The translations under genes and the position numbers were made by a program. A DNA stretch of 64,000 bases. Source: an uncultured Veillonellaceae bacterium. Lineage in GTDB: Bacteria > Bacillota > Negativicutes > Veillonellales > Veillonellaceae. Of this stretch, positions 1 to 10,487 are shown piece by piece. The notes under the pieces are model-generated. The model worked only from the letters and a program-made list of their open reading frames with translations. It searched no databases and was not told where the DNA came from. Numbering within the stretch: position 1 is the first letter of the stretch; every line of letters starts with the position of its first letter. Where the stretch lies: NCBI GenBank assembly GCA_945867815.1, contig CAMBIX010000005.1, positions 59,821-123,820 on the forward strand, written 5' to 3'.

Positions 1-321
1 ACGAAGTTCACGAGCTACTGGTCCAAAAATACGAGTGCCGCGAGGACTCTTGTCATCTTTAATAACTACAGCAGCATTTTCGTCAAAACGGATATAGGAA
101 CCATCAGCACGACGAATTCCTTTACGTGAACGAACGATAACTGCCTTAACTACGTCGCCTTTCTTGACAACGCCACCGGGTGATGCATCTTTTACAGAAG
201 CAACGATTACGTCCCCGATATTGCCGAATTTACGATAAGAACCACCCATTACCTGGATGCACATAATGCGTTTAGCACCAGTATTATCGGCAACATTCAA
301 AATTGTTTGTTGCTGGATCAT
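1..321 (-). CDS. rplN: 50S ribosomal protein L14, 3' end cut by window edge
   Basis: L14 is a primary 23S rRNA binder at the 30S interface of the large subunit. The 107 visible codons start [17 protein letters not shown], the standard L14 opening, and contain the basic loop around [13 protein letters not shown]. The family is about 122 residues, so roughly the last 15 lie outside the window. The gene starts 24 nt after rpsQ and has a strong AGGAGG-type ribosome site. It belongs to the S10/spc ribosomal cluster, which continues leftward. Identification is secure. Confidence 0.97.
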   Translation of the reverse strand, partial: MIQQQTILNVADNTGAKRIMCIQVMGGSYRKFGNIGDVIVASVKDASPGGVVKKGDVVKAVIVRSRKGIRRADGSYIRFDENAAVVIKDDKSPRGTRIFGPVARELR

Positions 322-345
322 CGTTTTTCCTCCTTACATCCCTGA

Positions 346-606
346 TTATTGTTGTCTTTCCAAAATTTCAACAACTCTCCAACGTTTATCTTTCGATAAT
401 GGACGAGTTTCTTCCATTTTTACAATATCTCCAATTTGGCATTCATTGTTTTCATCATGAGCCTTATATTTTTTATTAGTTACCATTGGCTTGTTATATA
501 ATTCGTGTTGCACTTTACGTTCAACAGAGACAACAACAGTTTTATCCATTTTGTCACTAACTACTTTGCCAACACGGACTTTGCGTACATTTCTTACTTC
601 TGCCAC
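346..606 (-). CDS. rpsQ: 30S ribosomal protein S17
   Basis: S17 binds 16S rRNA early in small-subunit assembly. The 86-residue product has the family core [18 protein letters not shown] near the N-terminus, the basic central loop and the C-terminal region around [18 protein letters not shown]. Length is normal. It follows rpmC by 38 nt and precedes rplN in the S10 operon order, so translation is probably from the same polycistronic transcript. Confidence 0.97.
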   Translation of the reverse strand: MAEVRNVRKVRVGKVVSDKMDKTVVVSVERKVQHELYNKPMVTNKKYKAHDENNECQIGDIVKMEETRPLSKDKRWRVVEILERQQ

Positions 607-644
607 GACCTTAGCCTCCTTTTCAATCCAAACAAAATTTGTTA

Positions 645-845
645 TTATGCGTTTCCTTTAATTTCTTCTTCGCGCTGAACAGTCTTGATCCGCGCAATAG
701 TCTTCTTTACTTCACGAATACGCATCGGATTTTCCAATTGACCAGTTGCAAGCTGAAAACGGAGGTTAAATAACTCTTCTTTAAGTCCAGCAATTTTTTC
801 TTCCATTTCGGCAGCGCTCATGTTGCGGATTTCATTAACCTTCAT
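645..845 (-). CDS. rpmC: 50S ribosomal protein L29
   Basis: L29 is a small two-helix protein beside the nascent-chain exit tunnel. The 66-residue product has the expected coiled helix ([20 protein letters not shown]) and the family's [18 protein letters not shown]-terminal helix. Its start codon lies inside the last codons of rplP, overlapping by 11 nt, which suggests translational coupling. Length and position between L16 and S17 are standard. Confidence 0.97.
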   Translation of the reverse strand: MKVNEIRNMSAAEMEEKIAGLKEELFNLRFQLATGQLENPMRIREVKKTIARIKTVQREEEIKGNA

Positions 846-1272
846 TTACGTCACCACCCAATTCTTTACCCTTAACAACGAATTTCGTCTTGATTGGTAG
901 TTTATGACCAGCCAAACGCATAGCTTCACGAGCGATTTCTTCCGTTACGCCATCCATTTCAAATAAAACACGGCCTGGTTTTACTACTGCAACCCAATAT
1001 TCTGGATTCCCTTTACCAGAACCCATACGAGTACCAGCTGGTCTTGCTGTTACTGGTTTATCAGGGAAAATCTTAATCCATACTTGACCACCACGTTTAA
1101 TATAACGTGTCATGGCAATACGGGCAGCTTCGATTTGACGGTTTGTAATCCATGACGGTTCTAATGCAACCAAACCATATTCACCATGGGCTACTTTATT
1201 GCCACGCATAGCACGGCCTTTCATACGTCCGCGGAATTGCTTACGATGTTTTACACGCTTTGGGATTAGCAT
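835..1272 (-). CDS. rplP: 50S ribosomal protein L16
   Basis: L16 sits near the A site of the 50S subunit and helps organise tRNA binding. The 145-residue protein begins [15 protein letters not shown] and contains the conserved [15 protein letters not shown] segment. The gene abuts rpsC (one shared base) and overlaps rpmC by 11 nt, so the three are probably translationally coupled in the S10 operon. Confidence 0.97.
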   Translation of the reverse strand: MLIPKRVKHRKQFRGRMKGRAMRGNKVAHGEYGLVALEPSWITNRQIEAARIAMTRYIKRGGQVWIKIFPDKPVTARPAGTRMGSGKGNPEYWVAVVKPGRVLFEMDGVTEEIAREAMRLAGHKLPIKTKFVVKGKELGGDVNEG

Positions 1273-1937
1273 TAGTTGTCACCTTCTTCCTTTTTGGAGC
1301 TTTTCTTAGCTTCTGGGAGAACTTCACCTTTATAAATCCATACTTTTACACCAATACAACCATATGTTGTATGTGCTTCTGCTGTACCATAATCAATATT
1401 GGCACGTAATGTATGCAATGGAATACTGCCTTCACGATAAGATTCGCTACGAGCGATTTCAGCGCCGCCTAAACGACCGCTAACCATGATTTTAATACCC
1501 TTTGCACCTAAACGCATTGTACGGCCTACAGCCTGCTTCATAGCACGACGGAAACCAATACGGCGTTCCAACTGACTAGCAATATTTTCAGCAACCAAAA
1601 CAGAATCCATATCTGCTTGTTTAATTTCTGCAATATTTACGTCAATTTGTTTGTCAGTAAAACGTTTTAACGCTTTACGCATATCTTCGATACCTGCACC
1701 ACCACGGCCGATAACCATGCCTGGTTTAGCTGTATGAATTGTTAATTTGATACGTTTATTTGTACGTTCAATTTCAATGCGAGAAATGCCTGCACTGAAA
1801 AGCGTTTTCTTCAAGAAGTTACGGATTTTAACATCTTCATGAAGATTGGCAGCGAAATCTTTATCAGCATACCATTTTGCGTCCCAATCTTTTACAATAC
1901 CGACACGCAAGCCATGTGGATTAACTTTTTGACCCAC
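1272..1937 (-). CDS. rpsC: 30S ribosomal protein S3
   Basis: S3 lines the mRNA entry channel and has helicase-like activity with S4 and S5. The 221-residue protein begins [16 protein letters not shown] type-II KH domain around residues 38-107 carries the GRGGAGIE nucleic-acid-binding loop, and the C-terminal domain includes [16 protein letters not shown]. It shares its last base with the first base of rplP and lies 18 nt after rplV. Confidence 0.97.
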   Translation of the reverse strand: MGQKVNPHGLRVGIVKDWDAKWYADKDFAANLHEDVKIRNFLKKTLFSAGISRIEIERTNKRIKLTIHTAKPGMVIGRGGAGIEDMRKALKRFTDKQIDVNIAEIKQADMDSVLVAENIASQLERRIGFRRAMKQAVGRTMRLGAKGIKIMVSGRLGGAEIARSESYREGSIPLHTLRANIDYGTAEAHTTYGCIGVKVWIYKGEVLPEAKKSSKKEEGDN

Positions 1938-1955
1938 TATATATCCCTCCTTCTG

Positions 1956-2291
1956 TTATGCTCTTTCAGAAACTACAACGGTAACGTGGCTAGAACGTTT
2001 CAAAATTTTGAAAGCCTGCCCACGGGAACGGGGATGAACGCGCTTCATTGTTGGTCCTTGATCAACTAAGATTTGAGACACATAAAGATTGTCGACATTC
2101 ATATCAAAATTATGTTCAGCATTTGCTACTGCTGAACGTAATACCTTTTCTACTATATCAGCGCCAACTTTCGGAGTGAACTTCAAGATGGCAAATGCTT
2201 CGCCGATATTTTTGCCACGAACCAAATCAGCAACAATGCGAATTTTGCGAGGCGCAATGCGAATATGTCTAGCGACTGCTTTTGCTTCCAT
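1956..2291 (-). CDS. rplV: 50S ribosomal protein L22
   Basis: L22 lines the peptide exit tunnel; its beta-hairpin contributes to the constriction and to macrolide response. The 111-residue product has the conserved [17 protein letters not shown] opening and the hairpin segment [16 protein letters not shown]. No insertion or deletion is evident in the hairpin. It lies between rpsS and rpsC in the standard order. Confidence 0.97.
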   Translation of the reverse strand: MEAKAVARHIRIAPRKIRIVADLVRGKNIGEAFAILKFTPKVGADIVEKVLRSAVANAEHNFDMNVDNLYVSQILVDQGPTMKRVHPRSRGQAFKILKRSSHVTVVVSERA

Positions 2292-2307
2292 TATTTACTT
2301 CCTCCTA

Positions 2308-2589
2308 CTATTGAGCAACTGTAGCTTTTTCACTCTTAACATGGCCTTTAAAAGTACGTGTTGGAGCGAATTCACCTAACTTATGTCCTACCATGTCTTC
2401 TGTAATAAATACAGGCACATGTTTACGTCCATCATGAACAGCAATCGTATGTCCTACAAAAGCTGGGATAATGGTAGATGCACGGGACCAGGTTTTAACA
2501 ACTTTTTTATCATTTGTTTCGTTTAATGCATCAATCTTTTTAACAAGAGATGCTGCAACGAAAGGGCCTTTTTTTATAGATCTGGACAC
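2308..2589 (-). CDS. rpsS: 30S ribosomal protein S19
   Basis: S19 is in the head of the small subunit and forms the intersubunit bridge region with S13. The 93-residue product begins [18 protein letters not shown] and has the signature core [18 protein letters not shown] followed by [15 protein letters not shown]. Length is typical. It lies between rplB and rplV. Confidence 0.97.
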   Translation of the reverse strand: MSRSIKKGPFVAASLVKKIDALNETNDKKVVKTWSRASTIIPAFVGHTIAVHDGRKHVPVFITEDMVGHKLGEFAPTRTFKGHVKSEKATVAQ

Positions 2590-2612
2590 TATATTATCTC
2601 CTTTCCGCTATC

Positions 2613-3443
2613 CTATTTTGTACGACGTTTTACGATTAAGCTATTAGAAGCTTTTTTCTTATCACGAGTCTTAACACCATGTGCAGGTTTGCCCCAAGGA
2701 GTAACTGGATGTTTACGACCAACTGGAGATTTACCTTCCCCACCACCATGTGGATGGTCACAAGGGTTCATAACAACACCACGGTTGCCTGGGCGAACAC
2801 CCATCCAACGATGACGACCGGCTTTACCGATTGTAATGTTTTCGTGATCAATGTTACCAACTACACCAACTGTTGCACGGCAGTTAATGTGTACACGGCG
2901 AAGTTCGCCAGATGGTAAACGAAGTAATGCATAGGAACCTTCTTTAGCCATAAGCTGTGCAGAAGTACCTGCGGAACGAACGATTTGTCCACCCTTACCG
3001 ATTTTCATTTCTACATTATGTACTTGTGTACCTAATGGAATGTTAAGAAGTGGCAAGCAGTTACCTGGTTTAATATCAGATTCTGGACCACTATATACTA
3101 CGTCACCAACTTTTAAGCCATTTGGTGCCAAGATATAACGTTTTTCGCCATCAGCATAGTTTAACAATGCAATGCGAGCCGTACGGTTTGGATCATATTC
3201 AATGCTAGCAACGGTAGCCGGAATATTATCTTTTGTACGTTTAAAGTCAATAATACGATACTGACGTTTATGACCGCCGCCTTGATGACGGACTGTCATT
3301 TTACCAGTGTTATTACGACCACCCTTTTGAGAAATTGGTGCAAGTAAAGATTTTTCAGGTTTGCTTGCTGTAATTTCAGTAAAGGCGGACACTGTCATAA
3401 ACCGACGACCAGCGGAGTACGGTTTAAATGATTTTATTGCCAT
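2613..3443 (-). CDS. rplB: 50S ribosomal protein L2
   Basis: L2 is needed for subunit association and supports peptidyl transferase activity. The 276-residue protein has the RNA-binding [20 protein letters not shown] segment near residue 40 and the conserved [19 protein letters not shown] loop near residue 226, which carries the universally conserved histidine. The C-terminus ends in the usual basic tail. Position between rplW and rpsS is standard. Confidence 0.98.
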   Translation of the reverse strand: MAIKSFKPYSAGRRFMTVSAFTEITASKPEKSLLAPISQKGGRNNTGKMTVRHQGGGHKRQYRIIDFKRTKDNIPATVASIEYDPNRTARIALLNYADGEKRYILAPNGLKVGDVVYSGPESDIKPGNCLPLLNIPLGTQVHNVEMKIGKGGQIVRSAGTSAQLMAKEGSYALLRLPSGELRRVHINCRATVGVVGNIDHENITIGKAGRHRWMGVRPGNRGVVMNPCDHPHGGGEGKSPVGRKHPVTPWGKPAHGVKTRDKKKASNSLIVKRRTK

Positions 3444-3464
3444 TATTGGGCCTCCTTACCAGAC

Positions 3465-3749
3465 TTATACACCTTCAAAGAATTCAATGGATTCGCCTGC
3501 TTTAAGCGTAACAATTGCTTTTTTATAATCGCTGCGTTTACCTTGCGTACGGCCCATGCGTTTTACCTTACCTAACACACGAATCGTTGCTACTTTTTCC
3601 ACTTTTACATTGAAGATTTTTTCAACAGCTTGACGAACCTGTACTTTAGTTGCCGTCAACGGTACTCGGAATGTATATTTACCATCTTCCATTAAGATTG
3701 TAGTTTTTTCCGTGATAACCGGACGAATTAATACATCGCGTAATTCCAT
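3465..3749 (-). CDS. rplW: 50S ribosomal protein L23
   Basis: L23 surrounds the exit tunnel and is the docking site for trigger factor and SRP. The 94-residue product starts MELRDVLIRPVITEKTT and carries the family features VEKIFNVKVEKVATI and the basic GRTQGKRSDYKKAIV extension. It starts immediately after the rplD stop with no gap, so translational coupling is likely. Confidence 0.97.
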   Translation of the reverse strand: MELRDVLIRPVITEKTTILMEDGKYTFRVPLTATKVQVRQAVEKIFNVKVEKVATIRVLGKVKRMGRTQGKRSDYKKAIVTLKAGESIEFFEGV

Positions 3750-4373
3750 TTATCCGAGCACCTCCTCAATTTTTGCTACGGCTCCTTCTGTAACGAAGAG
3801 TTTATCGCAATTAAGAAGATCAAAGATATTCATATTTTCGCAAGCCAATGCTTTAACGCCAGGGATGTTGCGTGCAGAGCGTTCTACATTTACATCGCCT
3901 TCTGTAATGAATAATACTTTAGTACCTTCTACTTTGAAGTTATTCAAAAGAGCTACCATATCTTTTGTTTTTGGTGCATCAAATGTAATTTGGTCAACTA
4001 CGAATAATTCATTTGTATTAACTTTATCACTAAGAGCAGATTTTACTGCTAAACGTCTAGCTTTACGAGGCATAGCCTTATAATAGCTGCGAGGTTGTGG
4101 TCCAAATACAGTACCACCACCAACCCATAATGGGCTGCGAGTAGAGCCTACACGAGCACGACCTGTACCTTTTTGTCTCCAAGGTTTACGGCCACCACCA
4201 CGTACTAAGCCTCTAGTCTTTGTTGCATGTGTGCCCAACCGTTCGTTAGATAACTGGCGGACAACAGCTTGATGCATAACGGCGTCATTAACTTCTACGC
4301 CAAATACGGCATCATTTAACTGAATTTCTCCGACTTCAGCGCCGGACATATTGTATTTAGTTACTGTTGGCAT
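3750..4373 (-). CDS. rplD: 50S ribosomal protein L4
   Basis: L4 reaches into the exit tunnel and in some bacteria autoregulates the S10 operon. The 207-residue product carries the extended-loop motifs TKTRGLVRGGGRKPWRQKG and GRARVGSTRSPLWVGGG around residues 53-90 and a globular C-terminus. I saw no clear S10-type L4-binding leader upstream of rpsJ, so autogenous control is unproven here. Gene order rplC-rplD-rplW is normal. Confidence 0.97.
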   Translation of the reverse strand: MPTVTKYNMSGAEVGEIQLNDAVFGVEVNDAVMHQAVVRQLSNERLGTHATKTRGLVRGGGRKPWRQKGTGRARVGSTRSPLWVGGGTVFGPQPRSYYKAMPRKARRLAVKSALSDKVNTNELFVVDQITFDAPKTKDMVALLNNFKVEGTKVLFITEGDVNVERSARNIPGVKALACENMNIFDLLNCDKLFVTEGAVAKIEEVLG

Positions 4374-4396
4374 TAGATATCCTCCTTTCGAAATGA

Positions 4397-5038
4397 CTAT
4401 TTAACCGGTTTTACTGTATTACGAACCATAACTAGGCTGCCTTTAGCACCAGGAATACCACCTTTTACTAAAAGTAAATTGCGTTCTGCATCTACTTTAA
4501 CAACCGTCAAGCGTTGTACAGTTACACGGCCACCACCCATTTGTCCAGGAAGTTTTTTACCTTTAATAACTTTACCGCCGCCACCGGAAATCATAGGACC
4601 GATGGAACCAGGTTCACGATGAGATTTAGAACCATGTGTTACAGGACCACGAGAGAAATTATGGCGCTTAATCGTACCAGCGAATCCCTTGCCTTTACCT
4701 GTACCAACAACATCTACTAACTCACCTTCAGCGAAAATATCAGCTGCCAGAGTTTGGCCCACTGTGTATTCAGTTTCACCATCTAAACGTAATTCACGAA
4801 GATATTTAACTGGAGCCACGCCAGCTTTGTCAAACTGCCCTTTTACCGGTTTCGTTAGATGTTTTTCTTTAATGGAGCCATAACCAAGCTGTACTGCGTT
4901 ATAACCATCAGTTTCAACAGTCTTAATACGCACTATTACGCTAGGCGTAGCTTCCACTACAGTGACAGGAACTAACTGACCTTCAGCTGTGAAGATCTGT
5001 GTCATTCCCAACTTCTTACCCAAAATAGCTTTAGACAT
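4397..5038 (-). CDS. rplC: 50S ribosomal protein L3
   Basis: L3 initiates large-subunit assembly and reaches the peptidyl transferase centre. The 213-residue protein starts MSKAILGKKLGMTQIF and has the central loop with KGKGFAGTIKRHNFSRGP and the HGSKSHREPGSIG segment. Length is typical. It is the second gene of the S10 operon, 27 nt after rpsJ. Confidence 0.97.
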   Translation of the reverse strand: MSKAILGKKLGMTQIFTAEGQLVPVTVVEATPSVIVRIKTVETDGYNAVQLGYGSIKEKHLTKPVKGQFDKAGVAPVKYLRELRLDGETEYTVGQTLAADIFAEGELVDVVGTGKGKGFAGTIKRHNFSRGPVTHGSKSHREPGSIGPMISGGGGKVIKGKKLPGQMGGGRVTVQRLTVVKVDAERNLLLVKGGIPGAKGSLVMVRNTVKPVK

Positions 5039-5065
5039 TATCGCACCTCCTTTTTAAATACAAAA

Positions 5066-5377
5066 TTATAATTTTATTTCAATAGACACACCAGCTGGTA
5101 AATCCAAGCGAGTGATAGCGTCTACTGTTTTCGAATTTGGTTCAAGAATATCAATTAAACGTTTATGCGTACGCATTTCAAACTGTTCACGTGAATCCTT
5201 GTTAACATGTGGAGAACGAAGAATAGTAAAAATATTCTTTTCTGTTGGCAATGGAATTGGGCCAGATACTAAGGCACCATTTCTTCTTGCTGTCTCTACA
5301 ATTTTGCTAGCACTTTGATCAAGTGCTTTGTGATCGTATGCTTTTAAGCGAATACGAATCTTTTGCTGTTTAGCCAT
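5066..5377 (-). CDS. rpsJ: 30S ribosomal protein S10
   Basis: S10 (NusE) is a small-subunit head protein and also joins NusB in antitermination complexes. The 103-residue product begins [20 protein letters not shown] and contains [19 protein letters not shown]. An in-frame upstream ATG 45 nt earlier exists, but the AGGAGG site lies just before the chosen ATG. It is the first gene of its operon, downstream of the tuf terminator, so it probably has its own promoter in 5378-5476. Confidence 0.97.
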   Translation of the reverse strand: MAKQQKIRIRLKAYDHKALDQSASKIVETARRNGALVSGPIPLPTEKNIFTILRSPHVNKDSREQFEMRTHKRLIDILEPNSKTVDAITRLDLPAGVSIEIKL

Positions 5378-5476
5378 TACAAATCCTCCTGTCGCTCATT
5401 TCAAGAATGAACTGCTCCATAGAAATTCTCCTCCGCAGAGGTAACCTTCTATATCATAGTTTAAAATAAATAGGTA

Positions 5477-5522
5477 GACACAACAGTAGAGCGGCATAAC
5501 GCCGCTCTTTTGTTGTTGTGTT
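5477..5522 (-). terminator. Rho-independent terminator after tuf
   Basis: A GC-rich stem AGAGCGGC/GCCGCTCT (5488-5508, 5-nt loop) is extended by an outer ACACAACA/TGTTGTGT stem. It lies between the tuf stop and the rpsJ start, so it should close the str operon and separate it from the S10 operon. The U-tract on the minus strand is modest. Confidence 0.75.
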
Positions 5523-5557
5523 TCCACACTATTCTTTTATTATACACTATCTAGTGC

Positions 5558-6745
5558 TTAGGCGTCAATCTTACTTACAACGCCAGCACCAACCGTATGT
5601 CCACCTTCACGAATAGCGAAGCGTAAACCTTCTTCAATAGCGATTGGTGTAATCAATTCAATAGACATAGTTACGTTATCGCCAGGCATGCACATTTCAG
5701 TACCTTCTGGTAATGTGATAACGCCAGTTACGTCAGTTGTACGGAAGTAGAACTGTGGACGATAGTTAGAAAAGAATGGTGTATGACGGCCACCTTCTTC
5801 TTTCGTCAATACGTATACTTCAGCTTCAAATTTAGTATGTGGATGAATCGTACCAGGTTTAGCCAATACTTGCCCACGTTCGATATCTTTACGGTCGATA
5901 CCACGAAGCAAAGCACCAACGTTATCGCCTGCTACAGCCGAATCCAAAGTCTTACGGAACATTTCAAGACCAGTAATAACTGTGCTTGTTGGTTTTTCCT
6001 GTAAGCCTACGATTTCAACTGTATCGCCAACTTTTACTTCACCACGTTCTACACGACCTGTAGCAACAGTACCACGACCAGTAATTGTGAATACGTCTTC
6101 CACTGGCATTAAGAATGGACGATCCGTATCACGAGTTGGTGTTGGGATGTATTCATCAACAGCATCCATCAATTCCATAATCTTTTCAACATATTTTGCA
6201 TCGCCTTCCAAAGCTTTCAAAGCGGAACCTACGATGATAGGTACTTCGTCACCAGGGAAGTCATAGGAGGAAAGAAGTTCACGAACTTCCATTTCAACCA
6301 ATTCGATCAATTCTTCATCGTCAACCATATCAGCCTTGTTCAAGAATACAACGATAGCTGGTACACCAACCTGACGAGCTAACAAGATGTGTTCACGAGT
6401 CTGAGGCATAGGACCATCAGCTGCGGATACAACCAAGATAGCACCATCCATCTGAGCAGCACCAGTGATCATGTTTTTAACATAGTCAGCATGGCCTGGG
6501 CAGTCAACGTGTGCATAGTGACGTTTATCTGTTTCATATTCAACGTGTGCTGTGTTGATTGTGATACCACGTTCACGTTCTTCTGGTGCCTTATCAATCA
6601 TGCTGTAATCTTCGAATTGAGCCAAACCTTTGTCAGCCAATACTTTAGTGATTGCAGCTGTTAAGGTTGTTTTACCATGGTCAACGTGACCAATTGTACC
6701 AATGTTAACATGTGGTTTTGTACGTTCAAATTTTTCTTTAGCCAT
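5558..6745 (-). CDS. tuf: Elongation factor Tu
   Basis: EF-Tu is the GTPase that brings aminoacyl-tRNA to the ribosome. The 395-residue protein has the P-loop GHVDHGKT near residue 19, DCPGH near residue 81 and NKAD near residue 136, followed by the two beta-barrel domains. The switch regions look intact. It is the last gene of the str operon, 36 nt after fusA, and is followed by a terminator. Only one tuf copy is in this window. Confidence 0.99.
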   Translation of the reverse strand: MAKEKFERTKPHVNIGTIGHVDHGKTTLTAAITKVLADKGLAQFEDYSMIDKAPEERERGITINTAHVEYETDKRHYAHVDCPGHADYVKNMITGAAQMDGAILVVSAADGPMPQTREHILLARQVGVPAIVVFLNKADMVDDEELIELVEMEVRELLSSYDFPGDEVPIIVGSALKALEGDAKYVEKIMELMDAVDEYIPTPTRDTDRPFLMPVEDVFTITGRGTVATGRVERGEVKVGDTVEIVGLQEKPTSTVITGLEMFRKTLDSAVAGDNVGALLRGIDRKDIERGQVLAKPGTIHPHTKFEAEVYVLTKEEGGRHTPFFSNYRPQFYFRTTDVTGVITLPEGTEMCMPGDNVTMSIELITPIAIEEGLRFAIREGGHTVGAGVVSKIDA

Positions 6746-6781
6746 TAGTAAGCCTCCTTATACTCTAATTACCTATTGGCA

Positions 6782-8857
6782 TTAACCATTCTTTTTAGAA
6801 CGGATTTCTTCAGCAATTTTTGCTGGTACTTCTTCATAATGGTCAACAGACATTGTGTAGTTACCACGGCCCTGTGTCTTAGAACGAAGATCTGTTGCAT
6901 AACCGAACATTTCGCTCAATGGAACAAAGGCTTTAATGTGCTGTGTGCCATTACGAGCTTCCATACCTTCCATACGGCCACGACGGGAGTTCAAGTCGCC
7001 GATAACATCGCCCATGTATTCTTCAGGTACGTCAACTTCTACATTCATATATGGTTCAAGAAGAACTGGATTTGCTTTTCTTGCCCCTTCTTTAAAGCCC
7101 ATAGAACCGGCAATTTTGAAGGCCATTTCCGAAGAATCGACATCATGATAGGAACCATCATAAACGATAACCTTGATATCAACCATTGGATAACCAGCAA
7201 CAACACCAGATTCCATAGCTTCTTTTACACCAGCTTCAACTGGTCCAATGTATTCACGAGGAATAGCACCGCCAACGATTTTGTTTTCAAATTCGAATCC
7301 AGCACCTGGTTCCTGAGGAATCAATTCCAACCAGCAGTCACCATATTGACCACGACCACCGGACTGACGAACGAATTTACCTTCAGCTTTAACCGTTTTT
7401 CGAATTGTTTCACGATAAGCAACCTGTGGTTTACCTACGTTACATTCTACTTTGAATTCACGATTCATACGGTCAACGATGATATCCAAATGCAATTCGC
7501 CCATACCAGAAATGATTGTCTGACCAGTTTCTTCGTCTGTACGAACTTTAAATGTTGGATCTTCTTCAGCCAAACGAGCTAGGGCAATACCCATTTTTTC
7601 TTGGTCGGCTTTTGTTTTAGGTTCAACAGCAACGGAAATAACTGGATCTGGGAATTCCATGGATTCCAAAATAACAGGTGCTTTTTCGTCACAAAGTGTA
7701 TCCCCTGTCGTTGTATCTTTAAGACCAACAGCAGCCGCAATATCACCAGAATATACGATTTCTAATTCTTTACGTGTATTGGCATGCATCTGAAGAATAC
7801 GGCCGATACGTTCTTTCTTGCCCTTAGTCGAGTTGTAAACGTAAGAGCCAGATTCCAATGTACCAGAATATACACGGAAGAAAGCTAGTTTACCAACATA
7901 TGGGTCAGCCATAATCTTAAATGCTAAAGCAGCAAATGGTTCTTCATCAGAAGCTGGACGTGTTGTTTCTTCGCCCGTTTCTGGATTAGTCCCTTTAATC
8001 GCTGGGATATCTGTTGGTGCTGGCATGTAATCTACAACCGCATCCAATAACATCTGAACACCTTTGTTCTTATAAGAAGAACCGCATAATACAGGGAATA
8101 ATTTGTTTTCACAAACGGCTTTACGAAGTGCCTTCTTTAATTCATCAATGGAAAGTTCTTCCCCTTCAAGGTATTTTTCCATGATATCATCATCAGTTTC
8201 GGCAATAGCGTCGATCATCATTTCCCGACGTTCTTCTGCAACACCCTTATATTCTTCTGGAATATCTGTGATTTCGAATTCTTTACCGTCATCACTCTTA
8301 TAGATTTCGGCCTTCATCGTCATCAAATCAATGATACCCGTGAAAGTATCTTCTGCACCAATTGGCACCTGAATAGCAATACTATTAGCGCCTAGGCGTT
8401 CTTTCATCATATCGATAACGTTGAAGAAATCAGCGCCTACTGTATCCATCTTATTAACATAAGCGATACGAGGTACACCATAAGTGGAAGCCTGACGCCA
8501 TACAGTTTCAGACTGCGGTTCAACGCCGCCCTTAGCACTAAATACTGCTACGGAACCATCTAATACACGAAGAGAACGTTCTACTTCTACAGTAAAGTCA
8601 ACGTGACCCGGGGTATCGATGATGTTAATACGATGATTTTTCCAGTGACAAGTTGTAGCAGCGGACGTAATAGTAATACCACGTTCCTGTTCCTGTGCCA
8701 TCCAGTCCATCGTTGCCGCACCATCATGTACTTCACCGATTTTATGAACAATACCTGTATAATAAAGAATACGTTCCGTCGTGGTTGTTTTACCAGCATC
8801 GATGTGAGCCATGATACCGATATTACGAGTTTTTTCTAGAGAAAATTCTCTTGCCAC
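6782..8857 (-). CDS. fusA: Elongation factor G
   Basis: EF-G is the translocase GTPase and also acts in ribosome recycling. The 691-residue product has [19 protein letters not shown] near residue 17, DTPGHVDF near residue 82 and NKMD near residue 136, then domains II-V. Length is typical of canonical EF-G. It lies between rpsG and tuf in the conserved str operon. A 268-codon open frame on the opposite strand is only its antisense shadow. Confidence 0.99.
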   Translation of the reverse strand: MAREFSLEKTRNIGIMAHIDAGKTTTTERILYYTGIVHKIGEVHDGAATMDWMAQEQERGITITSAATTCHWKNHRINIIDTPGHVDFTVEVERSLRVLDGSVAVFSAKGGVEPQSETVWRQASTYGVPRIAYVNKMDTVGADFFNVIDMMKERLGANSIAIQVPIGAEDTFTGIIDLMTMKAEIYKSDDGKEFEITDIPEEYKGVAEERREMMIDAIAETDDDIMEKYLEGEELSIDELKKALRKAVCENKLFPVLCGSSYKNKGVQMLLDAVVDYMPAPTDIPAIKGTNPETGEETTRPASDEEPFAALAFKIMADPYVGKLAFFRVYSGTLESGSYVYNSTKGKKERIGRILQMHANTRKELEIVYSGDIAAAVGLKDTTTGDTLCDEKAPVILESMEFPDPVISVAVEPKTKADQEKMGIALARLAEEDPTFKVRTDEETGQTIISGMGELHLDIIVDRMNREFKVECNVGKPQVAYRETIRKTVKAEGKFVRQSGGRGQYGDCWLELIPQEPGAGFEFENKIVGGAIPREYIGPVEAGVKEAMESGVVAGYPMVDIKVIVYDGSYHDVDSSEMAFKIAGSMGFKEGARKANPVLLEPYMNVEVDVPEEYMGDVIGDLNSRRGRMEGMEARNGTQHIKAFVPLSEMFGYATDLRSKTQGRGNYTMSVDHYEEVPAKIAEEIRSKKNG

Positions 8858-8881
8858 TTCCGTTACTCCTCTTTTATTTAA

Positions 8882-9373
<492 letters not shown>

Positions 9374-9398
9374 TTAGTTACAATTGCCTTAGCTGTTA

Positions 9399-9773
9399 TT
9401 ATTTCTTAGCTTTCTTAGCGCCATATTTGGAACGGCTCTGCATACGATCTTGTACGCCAGCTGTATCCAATGCACCGCGGACAATATGATAACGCACACC
9501 TGGAAGGTCCTTAACACGACCGCCTCTGATAAGTACTACGCTATGTTCCTGTAAATTGTGTCCAATGCCTGGGATATAAGCAGTTACTTCAATAGCATTT
9601 GTCAAACGAACACGGGCAACTTTACGAAGCGCGGAGTTTGGTTTCTTTGGAGTAGCTGTATAAACACGAGTACATACGCCACGTTTTTGAGGGCAGTTCT
9701 TCAATGCTGGTGCATTGGATTTCTGAGTCAAAGTTGTGCGGCCTTTACGTACTAACTGGTTGATTGTTGGCAT
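9399..9773 (-). CDS. rpsL: 30S ribosomal protein S12
   Basis: S12 is part of the decoding centre. The 124-residue product starts [12 protein letters not shown] and carries [12 protein letters not shown] and [12 protein letters not shown], the two loops where streptomycin-resistance substitutions usually occur; the lysines in both are the wild-type residues. It follows the L7Ae-like gene by 83 nt and has a strong AAAGGAGGTG ribosome site. Confidence 0.98.
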   Translation of the reverse strand: MPTINQLVRKGRTTLTQKSNAPALKNCPQKRGVCTRVYTATPKKPNSALRKVARVRLTNAIEVTAYIPGIGHNLQEHSVVLIRGGRVKDLPGVRYHIVRGALDTAGVQDRMQSRSKYGAKKAKK

Positions 9774-9856
9774 TAGGGCACCTCCTTTCCAAACAATTAG
9801 ATTTATAATTGATCCGAACCAGCAAAAGTTGTTTGTTATGTCCGGATATTACCAAG

Positions 9857-10102
9857 TTAACGAAGAACACCTACGGCAACAGCCTTCACCTTAATATGAG
9901 CGGCCTTGCCCAATTCTTCCATTGTATGTGTGTTAACAAGCGGAATGTCTTGTTCTTCACACAGTGCTACAATTGATTCAATCTTAGGAGCATCACAATT
10001 ATTAGCTATATACACTTTAGCTAATCGCTTATGCATTAGCGCCTTATACGTTTCCTTAGCACCGACAGTCAATTGCTCTCTTCTATACGTTGCTAATTCC
10101 AT
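9857..10102 (-). CDS. L7Ae/L30e/S12e-like RNA-binding protein
   Basis: This 81-residue protein resembles the firmicute YbxF/RplGB family, kink-turn RNA-binding proteins encoded just before rpsL. Visible features are LTVGAKETYKALMHKRLAKV, the AKVYIANNCDAP strand and the C-terminal KAVAVGVL, all typical of the L7Ae fold. It is the first gene of the str operon and is preceded by a consensus promoter. Its physiological role is unsettled in the family; ribosome association is inferred. Confidence 0.88.
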   Translation of the reverse strand: MELATYRREQLTVGAKETYKALMHKRLAKVYIANNCDAPKIESIVALCEEQDIPLVNTHTMEELGKAAHIKVKAVAVGVLR

Positions 10103-10149
10103 AGGCCTTTTTCACTCCTAACTTAGTCTTTTTCTAAAGCACTTTTCTT

Positions 10150-10178
10150 AGTGTATCATTCTCTCCTAGGAGTGTCAA
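10150..10178 (-). promoter_or_regulatory. Sigma-70-type promoter of the str operon
   Basis: On the minus strand TTGACA (10173-10178) is separated by exactly 17 nt from TACACT (10150-10155). It points toward the L7Ae-like gene, whose start is about 48 nt downstream of the -10 box. It probably drives the whole run from the L7Ae-like gene to tuf. The 200 nt between it and the rpoC terminator contain nothing else I can identify. Confidence 0.75.
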
Positions 10179-10373
10179 TAAAATTACAAGGAAAAACCGC
10201 TTATTATCTATGTTTTATATTTACACCGTTACGTGTGTGTCATTATGATTTATTAGGCTATTAAAACGACTTCCACACAAGACTAGCTAAAACAGCCTAT
10301 CCCCGCAACAAGACCTATAAAGTTTTAACTCATAAATAACTGCTGGCATACATAAGCTCACTCGTTCTAGCAA

Positions 10374-10441
10374 AAAGAGAAGTGTCTACTCCTCAACGTC
10401 CCACATAGTGGTTACATTTAAAGAAATAGACACTTCTCTTT
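10374..10441 (-). terminator. Terminator after rpoC
   Basis: A perfect 15-bp stem, AAAGAGAAGTGTCTA paired with TAGACACTTCTCTTT, closes a loop of about 38 nt and is flanked by T-runs on the minus strand. It lies 47 nt beyond the rpoC stop and separates rpoBC from the str operon. The long loop is unusual for a simple terminator. Confidence 0.75.
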
Positions 10442-10487
10442 ATTTATATTGGTCTACAAGGAACAAAACATTATTAGCATGTATGAC

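Noticed and set aside
5378..5422. Upstream start for rpsJ adding 15 residues
   Set aside because: The frame is open, but the AGGAGG site sits just before the downstream ATG and the longer N-terminus is not found in S10.
6776..7582. 268-codon open frame on the plus strand
   Set aside because: It is exactly antisense to the highly conserved fusA gene, is rich in Phe/Cys/Thr as expected for a shadow frame, and has no ribosome site.
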